From Candidatus Trichorickettsia mobilis (lineage in GTDB: Bacteria > Pseudomonadota > Alphaproteobacteria > Rickettsiales > Rickettsiaceae): DNA of 64,000 nt. The notes below the pieces were generated by a model. The model saw nothing but the letters and a program-made list of their open reading frames with translations. It was not told the origin of the DNA and did not search any database. The DNA lies in assembly GCF_034366785.1 (NCBI RefSeq), contig NZ_CP112932.1:124001-188000 (forward strand). Direction: 5' to 3'. This document shows, one piece after another, positions 26,470-35,329 of this stretch. The stretch's first letter is position 1, and each line of letters starts with the position of its first letter. A program made the translations under genes and the position numbers.

Positions 26470-28185
26470 TTAATTGTTATCTTCAAAAAGGTCAAGCTGT
26501 TCACCAGCATTTTTAATTTGTATATCTTCTGGGGCATGATTAAAATCCATTTCCATTTGCTCTTGTTGAAAATTAGCTTCTTCCATTTCCATTTGTTGTT
26601 TTTGTATGTATTCAGCTTCTACGGTTTTTAAAACATCTTCTACGAAATCCCGTTGCTGCTGATTTTTACAATTCTCAAGAATAGCTGTTGTAAATTTTAA
26701 ACCATTATCAAGGCAATCCGTCCATTGATTAAAACCAGATTTCACTAAAGCATTTATATGAGCATTACTAATCCAACCATTTTCATTAATAATAATTCTA
26801 TCAACTATTATTGGTAAATATGCTGATGGCACTTTAGTAAAATGTACATCTTGGAAAATTGATAAAGCTTCTGATAAAGTAAGGTTCTGATGTTTGGTAA
26901 ATAGAACTATTAGCAAACCTTCATTAATTTCGAATCCTAATTCTTTTATTGGTTCAGTAATTTCTTGCAGAGGTCTTCCAAAAGTTATTTGTTCCATTAA
27001 CTTATTTAATATTAATGGAGCATTAAGTGTAAAGGTAAGATTATATTTTGCCTTAGTAATTTGTAACAGTTCAACTATATTATTACCTATTTTTTCGATA
27101 TGAGCAATTTGATCCAATACCACGCTGCCACTAACATCTTCTAGTTGTTGATTTAACTCTACATTCTTAAATGCTTTTAATATTTTTATTAATTGCTGCA
27201 ATGATAATTGGTCTGAACAGTTTTTGATTAAATTATTAAATAAGTCATTTTTATTTAACTCCAAACCTTTGATAAATAATTCCGTTATATTATTAAATTC
27301 TCCAGTTTTATTACCTTCTGGAGTTAAAGATAATTTTGATAACATTATCAAAGACTCATAGAGGGTTTTAGGATTACTCATAATAGTAGAAATTAATAAT
27401 TCTTGCTGCTCAGCCATAAAAGAAGGTATGTTTTCATCAAGTATTACTATAACCTCTTTATCAAATGAAAATGACTTGTGGCTCAAGAGCTTAGAAACTT
27501 TATTATAATCTTCTTTAGATACTGCTTCTCTGAATTCATTCTTTAAAAAATGTGGTTTTAGTTGTTGTTCTAACGCAGAGTCTCCAACTTCACAATGTTG
27601 TAAATGTTTGTTAGCCCTTATCATGTTTAGCATAGTTGAACTATCTTGGTAACCACAAAGACCAGCAATGTAAAAGTATGTCAGATGTGTATTGTCAGCA
27701 AACATTTTTTTAGCTTTTTCTAATATAGCTGGTTTTTTGTTGTAGTATTCAGATGTAGCTAAACTATTTTTTTGGTCACGATAAAAGAAATGGAATGTGT
27801 TAATATCCGAGTTTTTATTTTCAGCAAAAAAATCTAAAACTAATGAATATAAATATTCATCATAAACATTTTTAATATTGGGGGTAAATATTTTAGTTAG
27901 GCCTTTAGTATTTAGTATGTCTAAATATTCAGCTTCACATGCCATAGTTAGATTACTAACATATATTGTTGATATTGTGTTACCAGACAGTGTAACAATA
28001 TTTAATATTTGCTTAGCTGAAGCTCCATCAGACCAGATACTTCTTGCTCCTTGGATCTCTGGGTCATTGATAATACTTTCGTAATCGTTGGTAAGTTGAT
28101 AACCATTAAATCTTAAAACTACTGTTTTTCCGGAGACAGCATAACCATTACTACTATAACCTGCCTCTTCAATTTTATATTTCAT
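26470..28185 (-). CDS. orphan repeat-like protein, 571 residues
   Basis: The protein has no signal peptide or membrane segment. The first third (residues about 1-200) has leucine-rich beta/alpha character. The rest is mostly alpha-helical and rich in Leu, Asn and Ile, and the C-terminus is very Gln/Glu/Met-rich (KQQMEMEEANFQQEQMEMDF). I do not recognise a domain. An in-frame ATG at 28206 would add seven residues (MLINVDI); I prefer 28185 because GGA precedes it closely, but the choice is weak. It has its own AT-rich leader and a terminator-like hairpin, so it is probably a single-gene unit. A host-directed effector is possible but unproven. Confidence 0.7.
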   Translation of the reverse strand: MKYKIEEAGYSSNGYAVSGKTVVLRFNGYQLTNDYESIINDPEIQGARSIWSDGASAKQILNIVTLSGNTISTIYVSNLTMACEAEYLDILNTKGLTKIFTPNIKNVYDEYLYSLVLDFFAENKNSDINTFHFFYRDQKNSLATSEYYNKKPAILEKAKKMFADNTHLTYFYIAGLCGYQDSSTMLNMIRANKHLQHCEVGDSALEQQLKPHFLKNEFREAVSKEDYNKVSKLLSHKSFSFDKEVIVILDENIPSFMAEQQELLISTIMSNPKTLYESLIMLSKLSLTPEGNKTGEFNNITELFIKGLELNKNDLFNNLIKNCSDQLSLQQLIKILKAFKNVELNQQLEDVSGSVVLDQIAHIEKIGNNIVELLQITKAKYNLTFTLNAPLILNKLMEQITFGRPLQEITEPIKELGFEINEGLLIVLFTKHQNLTLSEALSIFQDVHFTKVPSAYLPIIVDRIIINENGWISNAHINALVKSGFNQWTDCLDNGLKFTTAILENCKNQQQRDFVEDVLKTVEAEYIQKQQMEMEEANFQQEQMEMDFNHAPEDIQIKNAGEQLDLFEDNN

Positions 28186-28412
28186 AATATCCACATTTAT
28201 TAACATTGATAATATATTATCATATTTTATTAATAAATGTCAATAATTTGTTATAAAGTTTTAAATAGAAAAAGTTGGTGGTTTTGTTTTTATAAACAGC
28301 ATAAAAATGAGAAATTTTATAACTAATCAGTAATTTTAATTATTGTATCATATAATTATGATGTATGCTCCTTAAGACGTTATAAGCACAAAAATAATCA
28401 AATTGATCAGCA

Positions 28413-28961
28413 ATGAGTATTGATAAAAATTTACCAAATTATCTTACAATAGCAAGGATTGTCATTATTCCAATTATTGTACTTACTTTTTATTTTGAGG
28501 ATGCTAAATTTGCTCATAGAGTAGGAGCCTTATTATTTATTTTTGCGAGTATTACTGATTTTGTTGACGGTTATTTAGCGCGTAAATTTCATTTAATATC
28601 AAGTTTTGGCAAAATGTTTGATCCAATTGCAGACAAGTTGTTAGTTGGTTGTGTAATTGTAATGCTAGTGAAGAAAGGGCGTGCTGGGGAAATTCCATGT
28701 TTGCTGATTTTGGCACGCGAATTTGTAGTAGCTGGCTTACGAGAATTTTTAGCTCAAGTTCGAATCAGCGTACCGGTATCCAGACTAGCTAAAATTAAAA
28801 CATTTGTCCAAATGTTTGCGTTAAGCATATTAATTCTTGGTTCTCGTGGCTCTGGTATTGAATGTTTAGATATATTGGGTCAAATATCATTATGGGTGGC
28901 AGCGACACTTACAGTAATTACTGGGTTTTCATATTTAAAGGCTTGTAGCAAGTATTTTTAG
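28413..28961 (+). CDS. pgsA: CDP-diacylglycerol-glycerol-3-phosphate 3-phosphatidyltransferase
   Basis: PgsA is an inner-membrane enzyme that makes phosphatidylglycerol-phosphate from CDP-diacylglycerol and glycerol-3-phosphate. The CDP-alcohol phosphatidyltransferase signature D-G-x2-A-R-x8-G-x3-D-x3-D is visible (VDGYLARKF, then [13 protein letters not shown]). The 182-residue length and about four to five hydrophobic segments fit the family. The start [16 protein letters not shown] is typical of PgsA. Confidence 0.95.
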   Translation: MSIDKNLPNYLTIARIVIIPIIVLTFYFEDAKFAHRVGALLFIFASITDFVDGYLARKFHLISSFGKMFDPIADKLLVGCVIVMLVKKGRAGEIPCLLILAREFVVAGLREFLAQVRISVPVSRLAKIKTFVQMFALSILILGSRGSGIECLDILGQISLWVAATLTVITGFSYLKACSKYF

Positions 28962-28971
28962 CTAAATCTGT

Positions 28972-29096
28972 ATAGCGTCGGTCAGTAGGCTTGTTACTCT
29001 CAAATTTTGCGTGATTCGCATGTGCTCACGTAGTAATCTACGCTGCGCATGCTCACACTAAAATTTAAAAGTAACAAGCTTACTAACTCTAGCTAT
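28972..29096. repeat. palindromic element between pgsA and gabD
   Basis: An imperfect palindrome of about 125 bases. The outer arms GCTTGTTACT and AGTAACAAGC pair, with CAAATTTT and AAAATTT inside, and a GC-rich centre (CTCACGTAGT, CTACGCTGCGCATGCTCAC). The left end (TATAGCGTCGGTCAGT) recurs in reverse at about 36324-36343, where only that end is left. It belongs to the mobile palindromic repeats typical of Rickettsia. Confidence 0.75.
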
Positions 29097-29111
29097 AGGA
29101 GTAAAATAGAA

Positions 29112-30539
29112 ATGGAATTGTTAAATTTTATTAATGGTAAAAATTATATTGCAGGGAACTGGGTGGAAGTAGTTGATCAATTGTCGGTAATTAATCCAGC
29201 AACCGGAGAAACTATTGCAACTGTCCCAAATTTAACAGAGGAGCTGGTATTGGCAACTATTGATAATAGTATTACCGGCTTTAATATTTGGTCACAAATG
29301 ACTGTTGAGCAAAGATCAAAGATTTTGCGATCATGGCATCAGCTGGTGCTTAAACATATTGCAGAGCTGGCTTATATTGTAACTATTGAGAATGGTAAAA
29401 TATTGGAAGACGCAAAACGTGAAATATTATATGGCGCAGCTTTTATCGAGTGGTTTACCGATATAATGACTCAGGTAAGCGGCACGATCGTCCAGGGTAA
29501 TAATTTTAGGCATAAAGTAATTACCGAATATGAGCCGGTTGGTTTAGTTGCTGCCATCACTCCATGGAATTTTCCAAGTGCTATGGTTGCCAGAAAATTA
29601 GCACCAGCATTGGCCGCCGGCTGTAGCGTTATTTTAAAACCTTCCAGCCTTACTCCACTATCGGCTTTGGCGTTAGTAAAATTGGCAGCTGATGCTGGTT
29701 TACCACCTGGAGTAGTTAATGTTATTACTGGAGATTCCAATAAAATTGGCAAGATTATTACTCAAGATTTTCGCATTAGAAAATTATCTTTTACTGGTTC
29801 AACAGAAGTGGGGAAAAAACTTTACCAGGATTGTGCTGGTACGATTAAGCGTTTATCATTAGAATTAGGAGGAAATGCGCCATTCATAATATTTGCTGAT
29901 GCTGATTTAGAAAAAACAGCTGCTGACCTAATCACTGCAAAAATACGTAGTGGTGGGCAATCTTGTGTTTCTCCTAACCGAATTTTTATTGAGGAGATAA
30001 TTTATGACCAATTTATTGAAATTTTGGTAAGTAAATTCGCTTCTTTAAAAGTAGGTAATGGTATAGAAAGCACTTCTGATATTGGTCCATTAATTAATGC
30101 CAAAGCAGTAGAAAAAATTTTAGATTTATTAAGTGAGTCGACTAATTCTGGAGCAAAAATTATTTGCGGTGGCAAGGCTTTAAAGAATTTTTTAGATCCG
30201 ACTATAGTAATAGATTGTAATGAGGAGATGAAAATTTTTCATACTGAAATTTTCGGCCCAGTAATTGCTTGCTATAAATTTAAAACAATTGAACAAGTGA
30301 TAGAGTTAGCTAATAAAACCGAATATGGTCTGCAAGCTTATATATATTCCTCCAAGCTTGAGACTATTCATAAAATGTCGGCACAATTAGATTTTGGCAT
30401 GGTTTCAGTTAATTCACCACTGCCGGCTAATGCAAAAGCTGCTTTCGCAGGACGTAAAGCCTCTGGTTTTGGTATTGAAGGCTCTAGAGATGGAATATAC
30501 GAATATTTAAATACTAAATATGTAAATCTAACGATCTAA
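29112..30539 (+). CDS. gabD: succinate-semialdehyde dehydrogenase (NAD(P)+)
   Basis: An aldehyde dehydrogenase of 475 residues. Family residues include AAITPWNFPSAMVARKLAPA (cofactor site), SFTGSTEVGKKL, the general base in LELGGNAPF and the catalytic cysteine in SGGQSCVSPNR. The overall sequence reads like GabD, which oxidises succinate semialdehyde to succinate. Related aldehyde substrates cannot be excluded. I place the start at ATG 29112 behind AGGAG; an upstream ATG at 29049 lies inside a palindromic repeat. With ScoAB and the nearby C4-type symporter it suggests feeding of four-carbon acids into the TCA cycle. Confidence 0.88.
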   Translation: MELLNFINGKNYIAGNWVEVVDQLSVINPATGETIATVPNLTEELVLATIDNSITGFNIWSQMTVEQRSKILRSWHQLVLKHIAELAYIVTIENGKILEDAKREILYGAAFIEWFTDIMTQVSGTIVQGNNFRHKVITEYEPVGLVAAITPWNFPSAMVARKLAPALAAGCSVILKPSSLTPLSALALVKLAADAGLPPGVVNVITGDSNKIGKIITQDFRIRKLSFTGSTEVGKKLYQDCAGTIKRLSLELGGNAPFIIFADADLEKTAADLITAKIRSGGQSCVSPNRIFIEEIIYDQFIEILVSKFASLKVGNGIESTSDIGPLINAKAVEKILDLLSESTNSGAKIICGGKALKNFLDPTIVIDCNEEMKIFHTEIFGPVIACYKFKTIEQVIELANKTEYGLQAYIYSSKLETIHKMSAQLDFGMVSVNSPLPANAKAAFAGRKASGFGIEGSRDGIYEYLNTKYVNLTI

Positions 30540-30572
30540 CAACGTCCTTAAACTAAGAGTATTAAATAGACC

Positions 30573-30804
30573 ATACGCGAGTCAAGTTAAGGAATAAAGA
30601 GACGATAACCGTCATTGCGAGCTGCTCCCTCCCGCTTCGTGTCATTGCGGAGACTATGTTAGTGCCCCCCTACGCATTGCTAGCGCTTCCTCGTCATTGC
30701 GAGGCTTTAGCCGAAGCAATCTAGACTATAACTGGATTGCTTCGGCTAAAGCCTCGCAATGACGAAGGGGTGACTTGTCTCTTTTTCCTTAATTTGACGC
30801 GTAT
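30573..30804. repeat. nested palindrome upstream of cassette B
   Basis: An inner perfect hairpin at 30691-30765 has 31-base arms (beginning TCGTCATTGCGAGGCTTTAG) and a 13-base loop. Outer arms ACGCGAGTCAAGTTAAGGAA (about 30575) and TTCCTTAATTTGACGCGT (about 30785) pair around it. Between them are further fragments of the GTCATTGCGAG type (30611, 30642). No gene is seen. Cassette B begins four bases after its right end. Confidence 0.85.
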
Positions 30805-30894
30805 AGGTTCATTGAACACTATCCTTAAACTCTATAAATTAAATCACCGTTTCAACCAATTTGTTCAAAAAAACAACCAAACTTCTATTAGTGA

Positions 30895-30923
30895 TTGACT
30901 ATTAAAATGATATCACTTATATG
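30895..30923 (+). promoter_or_regulatory. sigma70-type promoter of cassette B
   Basis: TTGACT (30895-30900) and TATATG (30918-30923) with a 17-base spacer identical to that of cassette A, about 30 bases before the start codon. Conservation between two otherwise partly diverged copies supports function. Confidence 0.7.
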
Positions 30924-30952
30924 ATGATATTTTATATTAATATAATAATATC

Positions 30953-31612
30953 ATGTTTAAGCTATTTATCATTATTCTACTATCAACGATCAATTTATGT
31001 TATGCCCAAGAATTAGAACAACCACAACCATTGGTTCTTAATGATAAGAGCAATGACTACCAAGGTGACATGGTTGTATTCAATGAGTTTACTACCGGTA
31101 AAAAATACTGCAAGCGCGATACCGCGGATTGGGATGATCAATGCCAAGATGCGGTGATGTATCACATATATGGTAAAAACTGGCGTAAATTCAAAAACGT
31201 TGCTTTGGAATTTATCAAAGCAGCTAGAAGAGGAGATAGTATGGCGATCAAGAATTTATACTACACCACGCCACCAATGTGCTTTGAATGGATTACAGTA
31301 CGTCTAGACAATAGTTTAGATTCCAAAATCGATTACGCAAGAGATGAACACCAGTTTTTATATACATTAGAACATAAATATCTGCCAATAATACAAAATA
31401 AAATGCGCCATCTATTTGTGCAATATAAGAATTTTAAGATTCCCAAGTACCTTGGTAAACCTGAAGATTTGCTAAGTCATCATATAAAGTTAGGTAAAGG
31501 TATTATTATAAATTTTAAGTCGCCTAGCCCAGAATTTGCCGATTATAACGATGACCACTATATTCCTAAAATTCTTATTCTTACTGTAATTAAATACCCA
31601 AGAGAAAACTAA
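30953..31612 (+). CDS. exported Cys-containing protein, partner of lysozyme-MuF (copy B)
   Basis: A 219-residue protein with signal peptide MFKLFIIILLSTINLCYA, identical over that stretch to the first gene of cassette A. The mature protein keeps the family core (FTTGKKYCKR and W-D-D-Q-C-Q-D-A-V-M-Y-H-I-Y-G-K-N-W-R-K-F). From about residue 95 it diverges almost completely from its paralogues, except for a final YIPKILIL. It is 32 bases upstream of the lysozyme-MuF reading frame. Likely periplasmic; the function is unknown, and a lysozyme-protective role is a hypothesis. Confidence 0.75.
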   Translation: MFKLFIIILLSTINLCYAQELEQPQPLVLNDKSNDYQGDMVVFNEFTTGKKYCKRDTADWDDQCQDAVMYHIYGKNWRKFKNVALEFIKAARRGDSMAIKNLYYTTPPMCFEWITVRLDNSLDSKIDYARDEHQFLYTLEHKYLPIIQNKMRHLFVQYKNFKIPKYLGKPEDLLSHHIKLGKGIIINFKSPSPEFADYNDDHYIPKILILTVIKYPREN

Positions 31613-31644
31613 ATAAATAAACTTAACTTATAGTAGGTAACAAA

Positions 31645-32677
31645 ATGAGTAGAGAGGACGGCAAAGAAAAAGTAGACGAAGCTCAGTTAATTCGTGATTT
31701 AACTCATAATTTAGATATGGAATCACCATCTGGCAAAGCACAGTATGATAAACTGCTTAAACAAATGCTTGTTATGCTCGAAGGTAAGAAGAAACGAGTA
31801 TATCCTGATAATTCTTCTAAAAAACTTCCTACAATTGGTATTGGTTTCAATATGAAAGCCGATGGCGCTAGAGAAGAATGGAATAAAGCATTTAGTAATG
31901 ATCCCAATAAGCCATCATTTGACGCTGCTATAAATGGCAAAATTGAATTAACTGATCAACAGATAGATACGTTAAGTGACTATAGTATCAAAACCAGAAA
32001 AGGGAGGATACAGGAGGGATACGGTGCAGATTGGCACAAGTTACGAGGAAATGAGCGGCTGGCAATTGAGGTTCTTTTTTATAACTGTGAAGGCCTTGTA
32101 CGTGATGGCACAAAATTTAAACACTATCTTCATAATTATTATAGACACTAAAGATAAAGCTTACCTACTCGCTGTAGCAGATCAGGTAAAAAATCATTCC
32201 AATAAAAATAACGATCCTGGGATTCAAATCCATCGCAACACATGTGAAGAGTTAATAAATTCTACTAAATCTCCTTTTTATGTTCCACCTGGTCATCCGC
32301 TATTACCTTTAAAACCGGTAAAGGTAGTGTTGGGCAAAACTGTAATTCCGTTGGGTTTTAGTCAATATTCGTCACTTTTTCCGACCAACCAGTATTTGGA
32401 TAAACCAAATGAGGATTATTTTATTTGGCGAACTCAGATGGATGGTAAAGTACGTGACGCACATCGCGCTTATGAAGGTAGAATATTTAAACGCAGCGCT
32501 CCTCCAGGCGGCTCTATACCGGGAGATGACTTTAATTGTCGTTGTGTTGCAGAAGATGTACCGTATAATCTCATAGTTACCGAACAACAATCAATAATGC
32601 TTAACCCTGCCGATGATTATAAGAAAGCTCTGGCTTATTTTATGCGTAATGTCAATGGAGTATATGTAGAGTTTTGA
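31645..32677 (+). pseudogene. T4-type lysozyme with MuF/gp7-like C-terminus (copy B, frameshifted)
   Basis: A homologue of the gene at 20758-21810 split by one extra T around 32138-32140 (AATTATTATAG here, AATTATATAG in copy A). The first frame stops at 32151 after 168 residues. The rest continues in the next frame to 32677 with the intact W-R-T-x2-D ... N-C-R-C region. Removing one base restores 343 residues, so no other lesion exists. The lysozyme triad residues are kept (E46, D55, T63), but the segment after E46 and a patch around residues 90-117 differ strongly from copy A while flanks are nearly identical. The upstream half alone still covers the whole lysozyme domain and might work. Confidence 0.85.
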
Positions 32678-32680
32678 TAT

Positions 32681-32838
32681 ATACTGCGAGTAAATGAAAA
32701 ATTGACAAAATGTTTGTCATGCTGAACTCGTTTCAGCATCTTAAGAGTTTCTGACGAGATGTTGAAACGAGTTCAGCATGACTACTGCTATTTGCGGCTA
32801 CGCACTGCAATTTTTCCAACTTTTCATTTACTCGCAAT
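32681..32838. repeat. nested palindrome after cassette B
   Basis: The inner hairpin at 32716-32782 has arms GTCATGCTGAACTCGTTTCA and complement. Outer arms are TGCGAGTAAATGAAAAATTG near 32687 and AATTTTTCCAACTTTTCATT near 32811. It sits between the convergent lysozyme-MuF copy B and rnj, a good position for a bidirectional terminator. Confidence 0.8.
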
Positions 32839-32900
32839 ATACTCGATTCTTTCTGAGGATTGCGTTGTCGTTCTCGAAGAATCACCGAGCATCTAGTCTA
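32837..32900. repeat. shortened palindromic element at the rnj stop codon
   Basis: TATACTCGATTCTTTCTGAG and GCGTTGTCGTTCTCGAAGAA match one half of the element at 18147-18265 in the same order; the other half is reduced. Its end overlaps the last codons and stop of rnj (32893), so the final residues of RNase J are probably encoded by the element. Confidence 0.6.
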
Positions 32901-34566
32901 GGGTTTGTACGTTTACTATAATAGATGGTGATTTATTAATCTCTTGTTTTATGACTCGACGAAGAGTTGAACGAGTTGCTTCTTCAATTTGATCATTAGT
33001 TAACCTACCACTGGTATTACTCTTTAAAATATTCAGCTTCTCGACAACTTCATTTTTTATATCATTAATTAGTTCTAGATCATCTTGAGGATCAAGTACA
33101 CCAGGAGTAGATATAATGGGCTTAGATATTTTACCATGTTTGTCTACTACTACTGAAACAATTACTATGCCAGTATCTCTCATCTTTCTACGCATCTTAA
33201 ATATCGATGATTCAGCTGGCAATAAATAATTTCCGTCTACTGCCAAATATCCTGTATCAACCTTACCAATTATTTTTGAATACACAGCATCCAATAATAC
33301 TACGCTACCATTTTCTACTTCTACTGTTTGAGGAATGCCACTTTTTTTTGCAAGCTTGGCATGTTCATGAATATGTACCGGTTCGCCATGTACAGGAATA
33401 CATAATTGCGGCCGAATCAAAGAATACATCTTCTTTAACTCATCAATTGCCGGATGACCTGACACATGAACAAAATGATCTCTTTCAGTAATCACTTCAA
33501 TTCCAGCTTTAACACAAACATTAAATAAACGAAAAATCTTTTTTTCATTACCAGGAATAATCTTTGACGAGAAAATTACTGTATCTTTTGGCGCAAGTTT
33601 GATCGAATGATGATTATTGCTAGCCATCTTTGCCATTGCAGCCATAGCCTCTCCTTGACAACCAGTAGCAATTATTAATAATTCTTCTCTTCTGAACCTG
33701 GCAATATCACGCTCATCAACCAGAGGCGCAATATCCGTCAAATATCCACTATCTTGAGCCGCAAGCAACATTCGATGCAAACTACGCCCAGTAAGCGCAA
33801 CTTTTCTTCCAGTTTGCTGACCAGCATGAATTAAAGTGTCAAGACGCGCTAAATTAGAAGCAAAAGTAGTTACTACTACCAGCTTGGGACAGCCAGCAAT
33901 AATATCAACTATACTTTTACGAACATCTCCCTCAGAACCGGAAGTACCAGTATTAAATACATTAGTTGAATCACATACTAAAGCTAGAACACCTTCATCA
34001 CCATATTTTTTTAACAAATCTTCATCAGCACATTTACCAATTACCGGATCATAATCAAACTTCCAATCACCGGTATGTAAAATATTTCCAGCTTCAGTAC
34101 GGATCATAATCGCCTGCATCTCAGGAGCAGAATGAGTTAAAGAAGCCATTTCTAACGAGAACGGTGATAAATCTATTTTACTACCAGGGCTCACTGTATT
34201 AATTTTTATATTTTTAGCAAAACTATATTCTGCTAATCTTAGTTTTAAGAAATTAGCTGTAAAAGTTGTAGCATATATCGGACACTGAATACTATTCCAT
34301 AAATATTGGACTGCGCCAAGGTGATCTTCATGTGCATGAGTTAGCACCAACCCTACTAAATCTTTCTTACGTGCAGCAATAAAATCAAGATTAGCTACTA
34401 ACATTTCCACACCAGGTAGATATTCATCAGCAAAGCCACTACCACAGTCAATCATCAACCATTTTCCCTTATAATGGTACAAATTAACATTAATACCGAT
34501 CTCATTGGATCCGCCTAAAGGAATAAATAATAAATTTTCGTGATGATTTTTATGATTGAATGACAT
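32893..34566 (-). CDS. rnj: ribonuclease J
   Basis: A metallo-beta-lactamase/beta-CASP ribonuclease with endo- and 5'-exonuclease activity in RNA processing and decay. The Zn-binding motif HAHEDHLGAVQYLW, the later HTGDWKFDYDP and the beta-CASP motif HVSGHPAIDELKKMYSLIRP are present. The 557-residue length is normal. The C-terminal domain is complete, ending in Gln-Thr-Leu-Asp where a palindromic repeat begins. It is divergent from the PAP2 phosphatase gene, with only 76 bases between them. Confidence 0.95.
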   Translation of the reverse strand: MSFNHKNHHENLLFIPLGGSNEIGINVNLYHYKGKWLMIDCGSGFADEYLPGVEMLVANLDFIAARKKDLVGLVLTHAHEDHLGAVQYLWNSIQCPIYATTFTANFLKLRLAEYSFAKNIKINTVSPGSKIDLSPFSLEMASLTHSAPEMQAIMIRTEAGNILHTGDWKFDYDPVIGKCADEDLLKKYGDEGVLALVCDSTNVFNTGTSGSEGDVRKSIVDIIAGCPKLVVVTTFASNLARLDTLIHAGQQTGRKVALTGRSLHRMLLAAQDSGYLTDIAPLVDERDIARFRREELLIIATGCQGEAMAAMAKMASNNHHSIKLAPKDTVIFSSKIIPGNEKKIFRLFNVCVKAGIEVITERDHFVHVSGHPAIDELKKMYSLIRPQLCIPVHGEPVHIHEHAKLAKKSGIPQTVEVENGSVVLLDAVYSKIIGKVDTGYLAVDGNYLLPAESSIFKMRRKMRDTGIVIVSVVVDKHGKISKPIISTPGVLDPQDDLELINDIKNEVVEKLNILKSNTSGRLTNDQIEEATRSTLRRVIKQEINKSPSIIVNVQTLD

Positions 34567-34642
34567 ATGAATTGTACTATGATGATGTATTTATTAATAA
34601 ATTTGTTGAAATCCTTATAACCTATTCTCAGCTATCAGTCCA

Positions 34643-35329
34643 ATGATTAATAATCGCCTAATCTATATTAATATAATATTATCCGGAATATTGTTTGGAT
34701 TGTTAGTAAGCTATCCTGCCCTTGATCTCAAATTTTCTCAACTTTTTTATGATCATGATCACGGTTTCATCTACCGTAATAATTTCGTGGTCAGATTTTT
34801 ATTTCTGCTAATCCCACCACTTACCAAGATTTTTGTTGCTGCTTGTATTATTTTTTTCTGTTTTCAACGTTATAAGCACAAAAACTTCAAAAAAACTTTA
34901 TCGTCATGGATTGCCTATTTAATCATAGCAGTAACAATTGGCCCTGGACTAATAGTCAATCAAATATTAAAAAACGATATTGGCCGCGCCAGGCCGTCAC
35001 AAATTACTGAATTTGGCGGTAGCAAGAATTTTACGGCAGCGGCAATAATTACTGATCAATGTCATTATAATTGCTCTTTTCCATCTGGTCATGCAGCAAT
35101 GGCATACTATTATACTATATTAGCCTACACTACTTTACTATTTTCTAACAAAAACAAAAAATATTTTACTATAATCTATATTTCTGCACTTTTATTTGGT
35201 ACATTAACTGGTCTTAGTCGAATATTAATGGGTGGACATTTCCTAAGTGATGTCATCGCATCATGTTTTATAATACTGACAATTAATCATTTGTTATTTC
35301 TATGGTGGCAAAAACAACAAATAGCTTAA
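34643..35329 (+). CDS. PAP2-family membrane phosphatase
   Basis: A 228-residue inner-membrane protein with about six hydrophobic segments and the three PAP2 phosphatase motifs: K-x6-RP (KNDIGRARP), PSGH (SFPSGHAAMAY) and SR-x5-H-x3-D (SRILMGGHFLSD). The family includes undecaprenyl-diphosphate, phosphatidylglycerol-phosphate and lipid A phosphatases (LpxE-like), and the substrate cannot be decided here. Its 3' end overlaps the first possible nadK start by 28 bases, so the two are probably cotranscribed. Confidence 0.88.
   Translation: MINNRLIYINIILSGILFGLLVSYPALDLKFSQLFYDHDHGFIYRNNFVVRFLFLLIPPLTKIFVAACIIFFCFQRYKHKNFKKTLSSWIAYLIIAVTIGPGLIVNQILKNDIGRARPSQITEFGGSKNFTAAAIITDQCHYNCSFPSGHAAMAYYYTILAYTTLLFSNKNKKYFTIIYISALLFGTLTGLSRILMGGHFLSDVIASCFIILTINHLLFLWWQKQQIA

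Larger units (their letters stand above)
30808..32686 (+). repeat. cassette copy B: exported protein plus lysozyme-MuF (inverted segmental duplication)
   Basis: The counterpart of 20749-23516 on the other strand. Similarity begins at TTCATTGAACACT (30808) and ends just after the lysozyme-MuF stop codon (shared GAGTTTTGAT). It combines the promoter and signal-peptide start of the first exported gene of copy A with a body like its second gene, so it is either a deletion derivative, or the ancestral form from which copy A gained a gene. Confidence 0.8.

Noticed and set aside
28973-29111. gabD start at 29049
   Set aside because: The added 21 residues are encoded by a palindromic element and are not part of the aldehyde dehydrogenase family; AGGAG precedes the ATG at 29112.
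32131-32150. Programmed ribosomal frameshift in lysozyme-MuF copy B
   Set aside because: No slippery heptamer, no stimulator comparable to that in prfB, and copy A has the uninterrupted frame; a simple insertion explains it.
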